Of a DNA stretch of 64,000 nucleotides, positions 49,042 through 62,151 are shown piece by piece. Position 1 is the stretch's first letter; each line of letters opens with the position of its first letter. The notes under the pieces were generated by a model, which was not told the origin of the DNA, ran no database searches, and saw nothing but the letters and a program-made list of their open reading frames with translations. Origin of the DNA: Botryotinia globosa (taxonomy: Eukaryota > Ascomycota > Leotiomycetes > Helotiales > Sclerotiniaceae); contig RCSZ01000015.1 of assembly GCA_014898425.1 (NCBI GenBank), positions 124,001-188,000 on the forward strand, given 5' to 3'. The position numbers were made by a program, and so were the translations under genes.

Positions 49042-49805
49042 ACGAATAGATGGGGTTGAGCTGGATATGGTGAATTGTGCACTTGAATTTGGAGCAAGAA
49101 GGAATTATCGCACTTAATTACATACGATACGCACTTTTACTTACATACCATATCGATCAATGCATTGCTGGGCGTTGGATATATTATATGGCACTGGGTG
49201 GTTTGGGTAACTCGAGTGAGTACTATGGGATGGAATCACAAGTCATGGGTGGGCGGTGTTTGGAATGGGGTTTTTAGGATCAACTAGTTAGGTGTTGTTA
49301 GGATCGGATCAGGATTCATTATCATATGTATATTTATACATACGCAATCGAATTACTTGAGTATGGGATGAGTGTGGAGATCCACGAATATTGATCGATT
49401 GATCGATTGTTTGCTTGCTTGATTATTTGCTAGTCTGTCTGCTATGCCTGCCTGCTTGAAACAAAGTGTGAGCCCATTGAGAGTAAAAATTTGTGAAATA
49501 AATTATTACCTAGGTAACTCGGAATCAAATCAAAATATCAACAGTGGCTTTTGTAAGGTTTCTTCGGCTGATATTACCATCCCAAATATCAGCGTCAGTT
49601 ATTCACAAATTAGGTCTCACACAAAAAGCATACTACGACGAATCGTTGATTTGATTATCGTACAAGGAGTTACATGGGGGAATCTCTTTTCTTCTTTCTT
49701 TCATCGGTATCATCAGCCTACACATCAACCAACCTCCTTAACCATCCCATTGGGCCAGTTCTAATCCTGTCCTAGCCCCCGAATTCATATCACATCACAT
49801 CAATT
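49042..49805. other. Convergent intergenic region, PEP7 / LAT1
   Basis: Two 3' flanks. It has repeated gattgatcgatt and gcttgctt words near 49390-49450. No gene is supported. Confidence 0.4.
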
Positions 49806-51300
49806 CTATAGCAACAACTCCAACGGATTCTCAACAACCTTCTTGAACTCCTTCATCCATTCAGCACCAACGGCACCATCAACAACCTTATGGTCGAAGC
49901 TTCCAGTAACGGTAATTTGATCATCCCATTCAATTCCTCCATCTGCGCCTTGGATAGCTGCCTTTTGAGTGGTTCCTACAGCGAGAATGGCGGCTTGAGG
50001 TGGGTTGATGACAGCAGTGAATCGATCAATAGCGCTGTTCATTCCCATGTTACTGATGGTGAAAGTTCCACCTTGGTATTCATCTGGCTTGAGTTTACCA
50101 TCACGGGCACGTTTGCCAAGGTCCTTGACTTGTGCTGAAATGGATTCGAGACCGAGTCCTTCGACATTCTTGACAATTGGAGTCATGAGACCAACTGGAG
50201 TGGCAACGGCAACCTGAGAAGAAATTTCAGTAAATTATAGTAAATGTGGGAAGGAAATAACTTACGCTGACATCAACGTTGCTGAATTGGCGAATGAAAC
50301 CATCTCTCCAGCTTGAGTTGACAGTTGGGACCTTCTTGCATGCAATAGCACATGCCTTGATCAAGAAGTCATTGATTGAGAGCTTGTATTTCCCTTCTCC
50401 GGAAGCGTTAAGAGCTGTGCGGAGCTTGATGAGCTTGGTGACGGAAACAGTAGAGGCGACAAAGTAGTGTGGGTTTTGGTTCACAGACTCGGTAAGACGG
50501 TTGGCGATAGTCTTACGCATAGATGTGATAGGAGTGTCGACGTAACTGGCAGTAGCAGCAGCTGGTGCGCCACTGCTTGAAGCTCCAGAAGAAGCCTTCT
50601 TGACATCAGCCTCAGTAATTTGTCCACCGAGTCCAGTACCCTTGACACCAGTAATCTTAACACCGGTATCAATTGCCAATTTAATAGCCGCAGAGCTAGC
50701 ATTGATTACTCTGTCCATAGCAGGTTGTAATCTTCCACCACTTGAAGCGGATTCCTCCGGAGCTGGGGTCGATTCGGTTGGGGGCGGGGGAGCAGTTCCA
50801 GATTGTGTATCAGATTTCTCGGATGATTGACTGGCTTCCTCCTTTGGTGGTGGTGGTGTAGCTTTCTCTCCTCCTGCATCTGCGAGTGTGAAATCCGCGA
50901 AAGCCGATGTATCCTCTCCTTCTCCAACCATAACAGCAATTGGCTATTTTCCCGTCAGCACTCTAACCTTTCTCTAGCTTGAAGTAGTACAAACATTTCC
51001 AACAGCAACATCCTTCTCTCCAGATTGCTTTAAGATGGCAGCCAAAACACCTTCCTCTTGGAACTCAAAGTCCATTTGCGCCTTATCGGTCTCAATCTCT
51101 ACCAATACATCACCAGGAACAATTGCATCTCCAGGCTTCTTTTGCCACGATCCAATGTTACCTGAAGTCATGGTTGGCGATAAAGCTGGCATGGTGACTA
51201 CAGTATGGGGAGGGAAAGATTTCGAGGCATAACATCTTGCTAATTGATATGGCAGAGATGGCGATTGAAGGGCACGCTTTCTCAACACTGCGGAAAACAT
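49806..51300 (-). CDS. LAT1: Dihydrolipoyllysine acetyltransferase, E2 of pyruvate dehydrogenase
   Basis: This is the mitochondrial PDH core enzyme, which transfers acetyl groups from lipoyl-lysine to CoA. Exons are 51300-50995, 50943-50266 and 50213-49806, giving 463 residues, all in phase 0 (introns 51 and 52 nt; GTTTGT...ATAG and GTAAGT...TCAG). The basic N-terminal ~25 residues ([22 protein letters not shown]) form a mitochondrial presequence. The lipoyl domain contains [13 protein letters not shown] with the modified lysine at about K73. A Pro/Ala/Glu-rich linker follows. The peripheral subunit-binding domain is around [22 protein letters not shown]. The catalytic domain ends with the active-site motif [13 protein letters not shown] (DHxxxDG) and a typical LLL C-terminus. 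Divergent from SEC7. Confidence 0.95.
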
Positions 51301-51995
51301 CTTGATGGGAGTATGTAGAGGAAAAGAAGAAAGAAAGCACTAAAGTTAAAGGAGTGGAAAGAACCCAAATCAATATCCAGACAGATAGAAGTCTTTGGAT
51401 ATTTTGAACCCGGTTTTGTAGGATTAGGGCGGGAAGGTGGGTGGTAAACGTTTGGGGTGGAGTGGGAGGAAGTTGTTCGCGACAAAAACACAGATTTAAA
51501 TTGTTCTGTTGAATATCGGAAAACCTCGTAGGTTGAGTTCCGTTGGCAGACCGGAGCTCCTTGAGATTAGTACAAAAGTAGTATAGTGGTAGAGTAGGCG
51601 TAGATTATTCCACCGTCACGAGTCCTATTGGTGATTAAGCGCAGACCGAGAGGTCTGAGGGTTTGATTGGATTTTAAACGCTCAATGGATTTTGACTGGA
51701 CAGGGATTCATGTTTCCAATGAAATGGCCGGACCAGATATGTGTTAATGTGATAATGTGTTATTAATGTGGCAGCTAAGGGTTCATCGGGAAAGAAATTG
51801 GTGATTATGACCCGTTCTCTTTCCCCCCTCGAAATACAACCCTCACATACAGATACAAGGGAATTATTAATTTCATAAATTTTAACCAACGTGTGAGGAA
51901 ATTACATTCTATGGGATCTCTTCTTCTCTCTCTTTAAAGAATAGGATATCACACGACTACCTACGAATGGAAGTTGGCGCAATCGATCGACCACC
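51301..51995. promoter_or_regulatory. Divergent promoter region, LAT1 / SEC7
   Basis: 695 bp between start codons. No TATA box is evident. A tagtatagtggtagagta stretch at 51580-51597 resembles a tRNA D-arm, but no full tRNA can be folded (see rejected). Confidence 0.4.
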
Positions 51996-54900
51996 ATGAG
52001 CTCCATCGTCTTTGTGATTTCGGCTCTGGAAGCTATCCATAATTCAAAAGAGGCTCAAAAAAGAAAAGGATTAGGGGAAGCGGTCGAGAAAGCTTTGAAG
52101 GATATTAAAGAACATGAACCTCAATTACCTGATCCCGAAATCATTTTCGATCCATTACAACAAGCTACACGATCCGGAAGTATCCCACTGACTACGACGG
52201 CATTAGATTGCATTGGGAAACTCATTAGCTATTCTTACTTCTCAGTTCCTTCATCGCCAAACGCAGATAGAGAAGCAGATCGTGCGCCATTAATCGAACG
52301 AGCGATCGATACAATATGCGATTGTTTTCAGGGAGAAACTACTCCCGTCGAAATCCAGCTGCAGATTGTGAAATCGTTATTGGCAGCAGTTTTGAATGAT
52401 AAAATTGTGGTCCACGGTGCGGGATTATTAAAGGCAGTGCGACAGGTTTACAATGTCTTCCTACTTTCGAAAAGTAGTCCGAATCAACAAGTTGCGCAAG
52501 GGACATTGACACAAATGGTTGGGACGGTTTTTGAGAGAGTAAAGACAAGGATACATATGAAGGAGGCCAGATTGAACCTTTCGAAATTGGATAAAAATGC
52601 CGAAAATACTAGCTCATTCACGGTCGATGCACAAGAGTCATTAAATGGAGTACCCAGAAGTAGCGAGGGAGAGGAAGCAGTAGATGAAACCGCGACAGCA
52701 GAAGAACCATCCAATGGAGATGCGCCAAAACTCACACTCAAAGATCTGGAGCACCGAAAAAGTTTCGACGATTCACAAATGGGAGAAGGGCCGACGATGG
52801 TTACACAAGTCAAGCCTGCGAAAGCTTCACCTCGCTCAACATCAGAACAAACCGCTCCGGACAGTGGTACTGATGATAGTATAGAATCCGAGGATATGGA
52901 AGATGAGGTTTATATAAGGGATGCATATTTGATTTTCAGGTCCTTTTGCAATCTCAGCACCAAAATTCTTCCACCGGATCAATTATTCGATGTAAAAGGC
53001 CAAGCAATGCGCTCAAAGTTAATTTCTCTTCACCTCATTCACATGTTACTCAATAATAATATGCTCGTCTTCACTTCTCCATTATGTACGATTACCAACA
53101 GCAAGAGCAATGAGCCCACCGGCTTCCTACAAGCCATTAAATTTTACCTATGTCTTAGCATCACTCGAAATGGCGCCAGCTCTGCTGATAAAGTCTTCGA
53201 AATTTGTTGTGAAATTTTTTGGTTAATGCTAAAATTTATGAGAGCTCCTTTCAAGGTTTGTATTCATTAATGAACAGTCCTGATATTTTGACTAACCATC
53301 TTACAGAAAGAGATTGAAGTCTTTTTAAATGAGATTTATCTAGCTCTTCTCGAAAGACGAAACGCGCATGTTACTCAAAAACTTCATTTCATGGGCATCC
53401 TTCATCGGTTTTGCGCTGATCCTCGTGCGCTTGTTGAAACATATCTGAATTACGATTGCGATCGAAATGTTGATAATATGTTCCAAACCTTGATTGAAGA
53501 CCTATCAAAGGCGGCGAGTGCTGCTGTTATGGTAAGCCCTCTCGCTCAACAGCAATATGAAGAGAAGAACAGTAAAAGTTCAGGTGGTGATTGGCAATCT
53601 CGAGGGACGCTACCCCCACCTCTGTCTACAGCACATTTGAGTAGCCATACTGAAAACGGGGAGACCGAAATTCCAAAAGAGTACATTGTGAAACGACAAG
53701 CTATGGATTGTCTTGTGGAGACACTTCGATCATTGGTGAATTGGTCACAGCAAGGAATTGCTGATGTTACTAGTGGCCCAGAAACTGATATCAGAGGCTC
53801 TGCCGATGTTAGAGAATCCTTGGAACCTGGAAATGATAGTTCGACAAGAATCACTGGTGAAAATACACCAATGCCTTCAACGCCTGTCCTGGATGATGAC
53901 CCTGAACACTTGGAAAAGGAGAAGCAAAGAAAGACCGCAATGACAAATGCCATCAAGCAATTCAATTTCAAACCAAAGAAAGGAATCAAGCTTTTACTCG
54001 CCGATAAATTCATAGCGGAAGATACACCAGAATGTATTGCACAATTCTTACTACGAGAGGATAGATTGGATAAGGCGCAAATCGGAGAGTTCCTGGGTGA
54101 AGGAGATGAACGAAACATTGCGATTATGCACGCATTTGTAGATGCAATGGACTTCACCAAACGTCGATTCGTGGATGCTCTACGTCAATTTCTACAATCC
54201 TTTCGTCTTCCTGGTGAAGCTCAAAAGATTGATCGTTTCATGTTGAAATTTGCAAATCGATATGTCATTGGCAATCCAAATGCATTTGCTAATGCAGATA
54301 CTGCTTACGTTTTGTCTTACTCTGTCATCATGTTGAATACAGATCAACACAGCAGTAAAGTTGCAAAGAGAATGACCAAGGAAGATTTCATCAAGAACAA
54401 TCGTGGTATTAACGATAATGCAAGTTTACCTGATGAGTACCTTATCGGCATCTACGAAGAAATTCAAAAGGAAGAAATCGTTCTCAATAGTGAACGCGAA
54501 GCCGCTGCAGCCACCGGCAATGCTCCTCCACAATCTACTGGTGGTATTGCGGCAGGTCTTGGACAAGCTTTGGCTACCGTTGGACGCGACTTGCAACGTG
54601 AAGCATATTTACAACAATCTGAAGAGATCTCTCATAGGTCTGAACAATTATTCAAGAATCTTTTCCGAAATCAACGAAAGAATGCATCGAAATCAGGTGA
54701 CAAATTTATTCCTGCAACTTCATTCAAACATGTTGGCCCTATGTTTGAGGTAACTTGGATGTCATTCTTCTCTGGTCTTTCCGGTCAAATGCAAAACTCT
54801 CACAATATTGAGATCATCAAATTATGCATCGAAGGAATGAAGTTAGCAATTCGTATTGCGTGTCTTTTTGATTTAGAAACTCCACGTGAAGCTTTCGTTT

Positions 54901-57503
54901 CCGCTCTCAAAAACTCCACTAATCTTAACAATCCTAAGGATATGATGGCAAAGAATGTGGAGGCATTGAAAGTTATTCTTGAAATAGCACAAACAGAAGG
55001 AAATCTTTTGAAAGGATCATGGCGAGATATTCTTATGTGCATCAGTCAATTGGATCGCTTACAATTAATATCTGACGGAGTTGATGAAGGAGCTATTCCA
55101 GATGTTTCAAAAGCTCGAATTGTTGCTCCATCACGATCCGATACCACTTCGTCAAGAAAATCTACCGCTTCTCAAAGACCTAAAACTCGTCCAAGGACGA
55201 ACACGCAGAGTACTATTTATTCGACAGAAATCGCAATGGAAAGTAGATCTGATGAAGTTATCAAGGGAGTGGATAGAATATTCACAAATACGGCCAATCT
55301 TTCTGGTGAAGCCATTGTTCATTTCGTCACGGCTCTGTGCGATGTCAGTTGGGATGAGATTAAGATATCGGGTTCCAACGAATCTCCAAGGACATACAGT
55401 CTTCAAAAACTTGTGGAAATCAGTTACTACAATATGCTTCGTGTGAGATTCGAGTGGGCCAATATTTGGGCTGTTCTAGGTGAGCACTTCAATCGAGTTG
55501 GGTGCCATAACAATACCGCTGTGGTATTCTTTGCTTTGGATTCTTTGCGTCAACTTTCCATGCGATTTATGGAGATTGAAGAATTACCTGGATTCAAATT
55601 TCAAAAAGACTTCTTGAAACCCTTTGAGCATGTAATGTCAAACTCAAACGTTGTATCTGTAAAGGATATGGCTTTGCGTTGTCTAATACAAATGATCCAA
55701 GCTCGTGGAGAGAATATTCGCTCTGGATGGAGAACCATGTTCGGAGTATTTACCGTCGCAGCTCGAGAACCATATGAGAGTATCGTCAATCTTGCCTTTG
55801 AAAATGTCAACCAAGTTTACAAAACTCGATTTGGTGTTGTCATTTCCCAAGGCGCATTCGCAGACTTGATTGTTTGCTTGACTGAATTTTCGAAGAATAT
55901 GAAATTCCAAAAGAAAGGATTACAAGCCATGGAGGCATTGAAATCAATTATTCCCAAGATGTTAAAAACACCGGAATGTCCACTGTCTCACAAATCGAAT
56001 GCGAATTCGGATGGCTCGATAAAAACTCCAGACACCGCCACAAATCCCATCAGTCGTACAACTCAGGAAGAAGCATTTTGGTTTCCTGTTTTATTCGCTT
56101 TTCATGATGTTCTCATGACGGGAGAAGATTTGGAAGTCCGTTCGAATGCTTTAAATTACCTTTTTGATTCACTGATCAAATATGGAGGCGACTTCCCTTC
56201 TGATTTCTGGGACATCTTATGGAGACAACTACTCTATCCTATCTTTATGGTTCTCAAATCTAAATCCGAAATGTCCAATGTTGTCAATCATGAAGAATTA
56301 TCTGTGTGGCTATCAACTACAATGATTCAAGCTCTTCGAAACATGATCACGTTATTCACCCACTATTTCGAATCACTTGAATATATGTTGGATAGATTCC
56401 TCGATTTACTTGCTTTGTGCATATGTCAAGAGAATGATACAATCGCTCGAATTGGCAGTAATTGTTTACAGCAATTAATTTTGCAAAATGTCACAAAGTT
56501 CAAGCCTCAACACTGGTCAAAAATAGTTGGAGCATTTGTGGAATTATTCGATAGAACAACTGCATTCCAATTATTCACTGCTGCAACATCATCTGCAGCA
56601 GGAGGTTCTATGGAGAGCTCCACAGCCCCGGTTGAAGATTTTGATGATGGTCAATCTTTAAAGATCAATGGTACAAATGGCGGTGCAACCTCGGACGCAG
56701 AGAGCATTGCTGAACCAGAAGGTCAGACACCTGTCGTAACTCAAACTCCAGAGTTAGAGGACTATAAGCCACAATCAGGTCTACAACAACAACCTGTAGT
56801 TGTCACCGCAGCTCGTCGACGCTTTTTCAATAAAATCATTACCAAATGTGTTTTACAACTTTTGATGATCGAAACTGTCAATGAGCTTTTTTCCAACGAT
56901 ACTGTCTATGCACAAATTCCTAGTCCGGAACTTCTTAGGTTAATGGCTCTACTCAAGAAATCTTTCTTATTCGCCAAAAGATTTAATGAGAACAAAGAAT
57001 TACGCATGCGTTTATGGCGTGAAGGATTCATGAAACAACCACCTAACTTGTTGAAGCAAGAATCTGGTAGTGCAGCTACATATGTTTCTATTCTTCTTAG
57101 AATGTACCATGACGAAGGTGAAGAGCGAAAAAGAAACCGAGCAGATACAGAACAAGCTTTAGTACCTCTTTGTGCCGATATCATCCGCGGATTTACACAA
57201 CTCGAAGAAGAAAGTCAACAAAGAAATATCATTGCTTGGCGACCAGTTGTTGTAGATGTATTGGAAGGTTATATGAATTTCCCACGAGAAGGATTTGAGA
57301 AGTATGTTGAAGTATTCTATCCATTAGCAGTGGATTTACTTTCTAGGGATATGGGAGTGGAAATTAGATTGGCGTTACAAGGACTTTTAAGACGGGTAGG
57401 GGAAGTTAAATTGGGTCTTCCACCTACAGTAAGATCTAATACGCCTACTAGCCCTACTTCATTATCATTTGGTGGTGGGAGACGAATGAGTCGTAGGGAT
57501 TAA
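51996..57503 (+). CDS. SEC7: Sec7 Arf guanine-nucleotide exchange factor (BIG/Sec7 type)
   Basis: The product activates Arf1 at the trans-Golgi. Exons are 51996-53255 and 53307-57503 (51-nt intron GTTTGT...ctaac...TACAG, phase 0), giving 1,818 residues, the normal size for filamentous fungi. Domain order is an N-terminal DCB domain, an acidic/Ser-rich linker (about residues 200-300), the HUS domain with the HUS box NYDCD at about 468, and the catalytic Sec7 domain at about 629-812. The last carries the Glu finger in SFRLPGEAQKIDR (E~724) and SVIMLNTDQHS. HDS helical-repeat regions follow, interrupted by a disordered insert (about 1520-1570). The C-terminus is basic and Ser-rich. The start ATG has a strong context (ccaccATGAGC). 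Confidence 0.95.
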
Positions 57504-58726
57504 AAATGAGTTGAATGGATTGAAATATTAGATTTGCAAGCGTATAAGGATCTCGTGATCCTTTTCTTTTTCTTCCTCTTATTCTTTCTTTTCTGGGAAC
57601 TATTTGAGCGTGTCATATAGGGTAGTCACTAGGATGGGAGTTTATGGGGTTTGATTGAGGTGTACTTGATCTGTCAGTTAATGATGACATGATGGAATTT
57701 ATTTAGAGTTATCGGCTTGTATGAATAAACTTTTTCTCTGATGGTGAAATTAATCAATTTGATGTATTTTGTGTATTTTGTGTATTTCGTGTATTTCGTG
57801 TGTTTCGTGTGTTTCGTGTGTTTCGTGTGTTCTATTTTGTGGTGTGCTGATATGGTAGCTCTTTCTATGCGTTGTGTATTTTTAAAGGGCCAATTTGGAG
57901 TTTCGACTCGTGTACTGGGCTCATCAGCGTACTCGGCTCATCATGAAGTCAATTTTGGGGCACAATCTGTTTTATTTACCCTCATTTGTGTATTCTCCAT
58001 CGATTCGAAATGTTCCCAGAGAAAGATTTTCATGATTTCTTTATTCGTGCTTTTAAATTGTTGAATGTAGGTTGTTCGACATCAAATTAATTATTTATTC
58101 TTTTTTTATTTCAAAATGGTTGTCGGAATTTATTCTTGAAGACACCCATGCTTGTCGGAATTTAGTAGAAATAAATGAATAGAAATCTTCATCTAATTAT
58201 CATTTAATACGGAGATTCAAATTATTAGACTGCATACACATGAACCATAATGCCCCTCTCCCAATCATCTAAGAGAACTCCTTTATCCTCCTCGCTTAAC
58301 AATTCCCCCTCCGCAAACAGCCAATCCTCATCTCCTCCACAAAGAGTTCTCCCCTCAATCTTCATAACTCTTCAACTCCAATTCCTCCCTCTTTATCTCA
58401 TATTCAAACTCTCATCTCTACACAATGCCCCCCATTATCTCTTTATCAATCCACAAAGAAATTTAATCTTATAACTCGCGCTCTCAATCTTTCGCACAAA
58501 CAAGATGTTCGAATTTCGATTCCAGTCGTGCAAAGGAAGCTCAAGCTCAAGGAAAAGCGCACGTTCAAGCTCAGGATTCACGTCACCATTCAAATTAATT
58601 TCTCGTATTGTATGATTATCTATCTATCACTATCATATCCTGTTCATTGATTCGCGCTTCAATCATAATCCCATTGTCACTTTATTTCCAATCACCCTAT
58701 TTTTTTACGGTCAATATCAATTTGAT
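57504..58726. other. Intergenic region between SEC7 and the multi-Zn-cluster gene
   Basis: 57765-57832 holds a 9-bp tandem repeat (tgtgtattt / cgtgtgttt). 58250-58726 is C/T-rich and is probably the leader of the next gene. No coding sequence is supported. Confidence 0.45.
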
Positions 58727-60580
58727 ATGACTGGCTTTGGTCAAGGACAAGGTGCCGGTCGAGGTGGAGGTCATGGTGTCATTCCACCAAGTGACGATCC
58801 ACATCCCCCTGGTGATCCTCTCCATCCCGGACTCGAAAACGTTTTGAGTCGACCCGAACATAATTTCCGCTCTGAGACTCCCATGTTTACTCCCGCTGGG
58901 GGTTGGCGCGATGGTAGACCTCCATGGGAACAAGATAATCTAGCTGCATGGAGAACGGGACGGGATCCCCTGACGGGGGTTTCGAGTCATCAATTCCAAC
59001 AAAATGAAGAAGAATATAGATCTCCGTGGCTTAATATCCCGGATCAGGATCAGGTTGTGGAAGCAACTATTGATCCATGGGATCTTATTGGGGGAATGGA
59101 TGCGATGGCGCCAGTGGTACAGCAACCGGTTATTCCGCAGAGGGAAATACATTGGCAAGGACCTCAACCTGAGGCTATTCCATTGGGTCAATTTTTTGAA
59201 AGTGAAGCAAGAGATTGGAGGAGTGGAAATCCACCGACGATGCAAGAGCAAAGAGGACTTCAGAGGATCATGCCACAAAATCCAAGCTTTGGAGGTCAGA
59301 TGGGAGCTTCTATGGTTTCTGGGCCGTATTTTTCCAATGCAGAATATCAACAGTTGCATCAACCACAACAGCAGTATAATCAACCGCAACAGCAGCAAAA
59401 TCAACAAATGGATATACAGAATGCAACTTATGGACATGGTACACATGTTCCAAGAATATCAAAAGGTCCTACATATCAACAATTGTATCTTCCATCACCA
59501 GCGGGAGGAACGGTATGGGAACAGCAAAGATTAAAGCGACCACCAGGCCCACTAACCTGGAAAGATACACGAGCCTATTCCCCCGGACCAGATGGAGATT
59601 TTGATCCCTTCATCGTCGAACAACTCGAAACCGGCACTTATTCCCCCTGGTTAAGTGAAATCGCTGCTAATATCGAAGCGATCGATGAACGACCCAAACA
59701 ATTATGGGAATCCATGACTGCATGGCGAGCTAGGGTTGTCACTTCTCGAAAAGCAATTGGGATCGAATATTCAGAATTAAGACAACGTCCATATTCATTT
59801 CCTACGACGGCCAAACAAGCTGGCGATACTCCTGCACAACTTAAAGCCCGAACGGCAGCTCGTCGAAAAGTAAAAATACAATGGGAAAAAGATAAGGAGG
59901 TTCATAAGAATAAAATGGATCATACACATAAGAATTTTGATCCAGAATATGCGACGCAATATCGAGCTGAAAAAGCAACAAGGCAATTCGAAAATGCTAA
60001 GAGGAGAAAGACGGCTTTATTAATTGCGAGACGCATTGCCGAGAGAGATCATCAACCAAGACCTGTAACACCAGAATTACCAGAGGATAGCAGTGATGAG
60101 GATCTTCCTGCCATACCTTCTAGAGATAGAACTGGGATTTCTGCAGTTCCGGGTCCGAGATCCAAACGCTGTTTACGTTGTCAACATATGAGACAATTGT
60201 GTTCTCTGGTGACAGGATCACCACAACCTTGTGACCGCTGCAGAGAAACTGGAGCACAGTGTCAATTACCTCGTCCTGGACCTGCAGACAAAACTAAAAC
60301 TGTAGGTGGAACTGCAGGTTGGACTCCAAATACACCATCGATATTCGGTCCAAAAGTCAAACGTTGTTTATATTGTACACACATGAGAAAACCATGTACA
60401 TTAGTAGCAGGATCCCCTCGACCTTGTGATCGCTGTAAACAACGCGGAATCGTATGCGAAATAACTCGAGACTTGGAAGATCCGAATGCACCCAAACCGG
60501 CATGGAAATTGAAACCACAAAAACCCGGTCCCAAACCAATGGGTGATCCAGATGAATTTTCAGATTCAGAAGTGGGCATA

Positions 60581-60613
<33 letters not shown>

Positions 60614-61990
60614 GATGGAGAACCAATTACGGCTCAACAGAAAGCTAGCCTTTCGCGAAAGAAAAGAGCTGCATTTAATCAAAGCTCAAGACGCTCTCCT
60701 CGAAGCCGTCGACGTAGAAGTGCCAGTCCCGAAATGGAGAATGCTCCTAGTATTCAATGTGGGCCTTGTAAAGATCAATCTCGTCCTTGTGATGGAGAAC
60801 GTCCTTGTGGAACATGTAGACTCAATGGAACAATCGATATGTGTAACCCCGTCTCTTTCTTTTCGAAATACAGACAACGGGATTATCAAGGAATAGGACA
60901 ACATGCTAATGATCAAATGGATTGGCGTTTTTCAACGCCGGAAAGAGGTTCTAATGATGTTAATATTGAATGGGATAAGCTAGCTTCGAATTTCGAAGAA
61001 GCAGACCAAGCAATGGAAGATATGGATTTAGGTCTTATGATGAATTCCAGTTCACAAGTCATCATGGATTCATTCGAAGTTGGACATCGAAATAGTTTTT
61101 TCACGCAAAATGAAGAAAATGAGCATCCAGCTATGGAACCATATAAACCCGATCCAGAAGGACCGTCATATAATCGTGTCGCTACCGTCACGGAACCAGA
61201 TGCATCATACAATAGTCTTGCGCCAGAAGGACCAGAATTTTTATCCGAACCATTTGGGGATGTGGCACATTATGATGCCATGACTTTTGACGGAGAAGGA
61301 ATAGATTTCAGTACACCTATGGTTTCACCTCAATTTAGTGTTGCAAGCCCTGATATAGAAATGCATGATTTAGATGACGTTCTAAATTCGGTTGAAGAAC
61401 GTCGATCTGGATTCGAAGTAGTTGTTCAAGAAAACCCAGATCCCGATCCAAGACTTCAAATTCATCCACTATCCGATTATCGACAAGAATGGAAACAAAA
61501 TTTGAAAGGGATCCTCAAAAATAAACATTGCGATGAACTTATCGGAATCGATATTTGTTTCAAATCTCCAGCAAAACATTGCGATTATCTTCAACATGGC
61601 ATTGAAGGAGGTGATTGGCATACTTGTGTACCTTGTCATAAAGATCAAAATGTTCGAGTGTCAGATTCGCAATCAACACTTATTGACTACACCAAATTAT
61701 ATTATTGTGACGAGTGTGCGGCTGAGCAAAGACCACGAACAACTGGAGGAAGAATAGGTGCAGCTTTCAAGAAAGAATACTGTACATGTACATCTCAGAT
61801 GAGAAAATCTTGGTTATGTAATACTCATCGGGATGAAGCTATTCAGGATGTAACGGAAAGAGCTCTGGCTGTGAAGAATTGGTTGTCTAGAAAAGGTTTG
61901 TTGAAATGTAATGGGTGTGATACGAGACATCTTGGTTATAGGTCGGGTATGTGGGCTTGTGCTTCTTGTAAAGATGTTGTATATGGTTAA
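58727..61990 (+). CDS. Large protein with three Zn-cluster-like motifs and a cysteine-rich C-terminus
   Basis: Single-exon gene of 1,087 residues. The N-terminal 300 residues are Gly/Pro/Gln-rich and disordered. A basic helical region (about 320-460) has RRKVKIQWEKDKEVHKNK. Two tandem, near-duplicate clusters follow at about 480-520 and 545-585: KRCLRCQHMRQLC..PCDRCRETGAQC and KRCLYCTHMRKPC..PCDRCKQRGIVC. An Asp run (GAT repeat, 60581-60613) separates them from a third cluster at about 678 (CGPCKDQSRPCDGERPCGTC). An acidic middle and a cysteine-rich C-terminus (about 945-1087: CDECAAEQ, CTCTSQMRKSWLC, CNGCDTRH, CASCKDVVYG) complete it. The clusters resemble Zn2Cys6 DNA-binding domains with altered spacing. 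A nuclear regulatory role is inferred. I know no characterised homologue. Confidence 0.8.
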
Positions 61991-62151
61991 GTATATATGA
62001 CTGGTTCAGATAGTATATCTGGAAAAATATATAAATACTTTTCATGTTATTGAATGGGGGCCAACCCCCAAACCCCCTTACCTCGCTACGATCGAATTTT
62101 TCGGTACAGAAGAATCTGAAAATGAAGTTGATATTGAATGCAAATATCTAT

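Noticed and set aside
51560..51650. Possible tRNA gene (tagtatagtggtagagta resembling a D-arm, then gggtttgattgga resembling a T-arm)
   Set aside because: The two parts are too far apart, and no acceptor stem or anticodon arm pairs. The T-stem does not form.
57741..58064. 107-codon frame starting with FVYFVCF repeats
   Set aside because: Generated by a 9-bp tandem repeat in the SEC7 3' flank.
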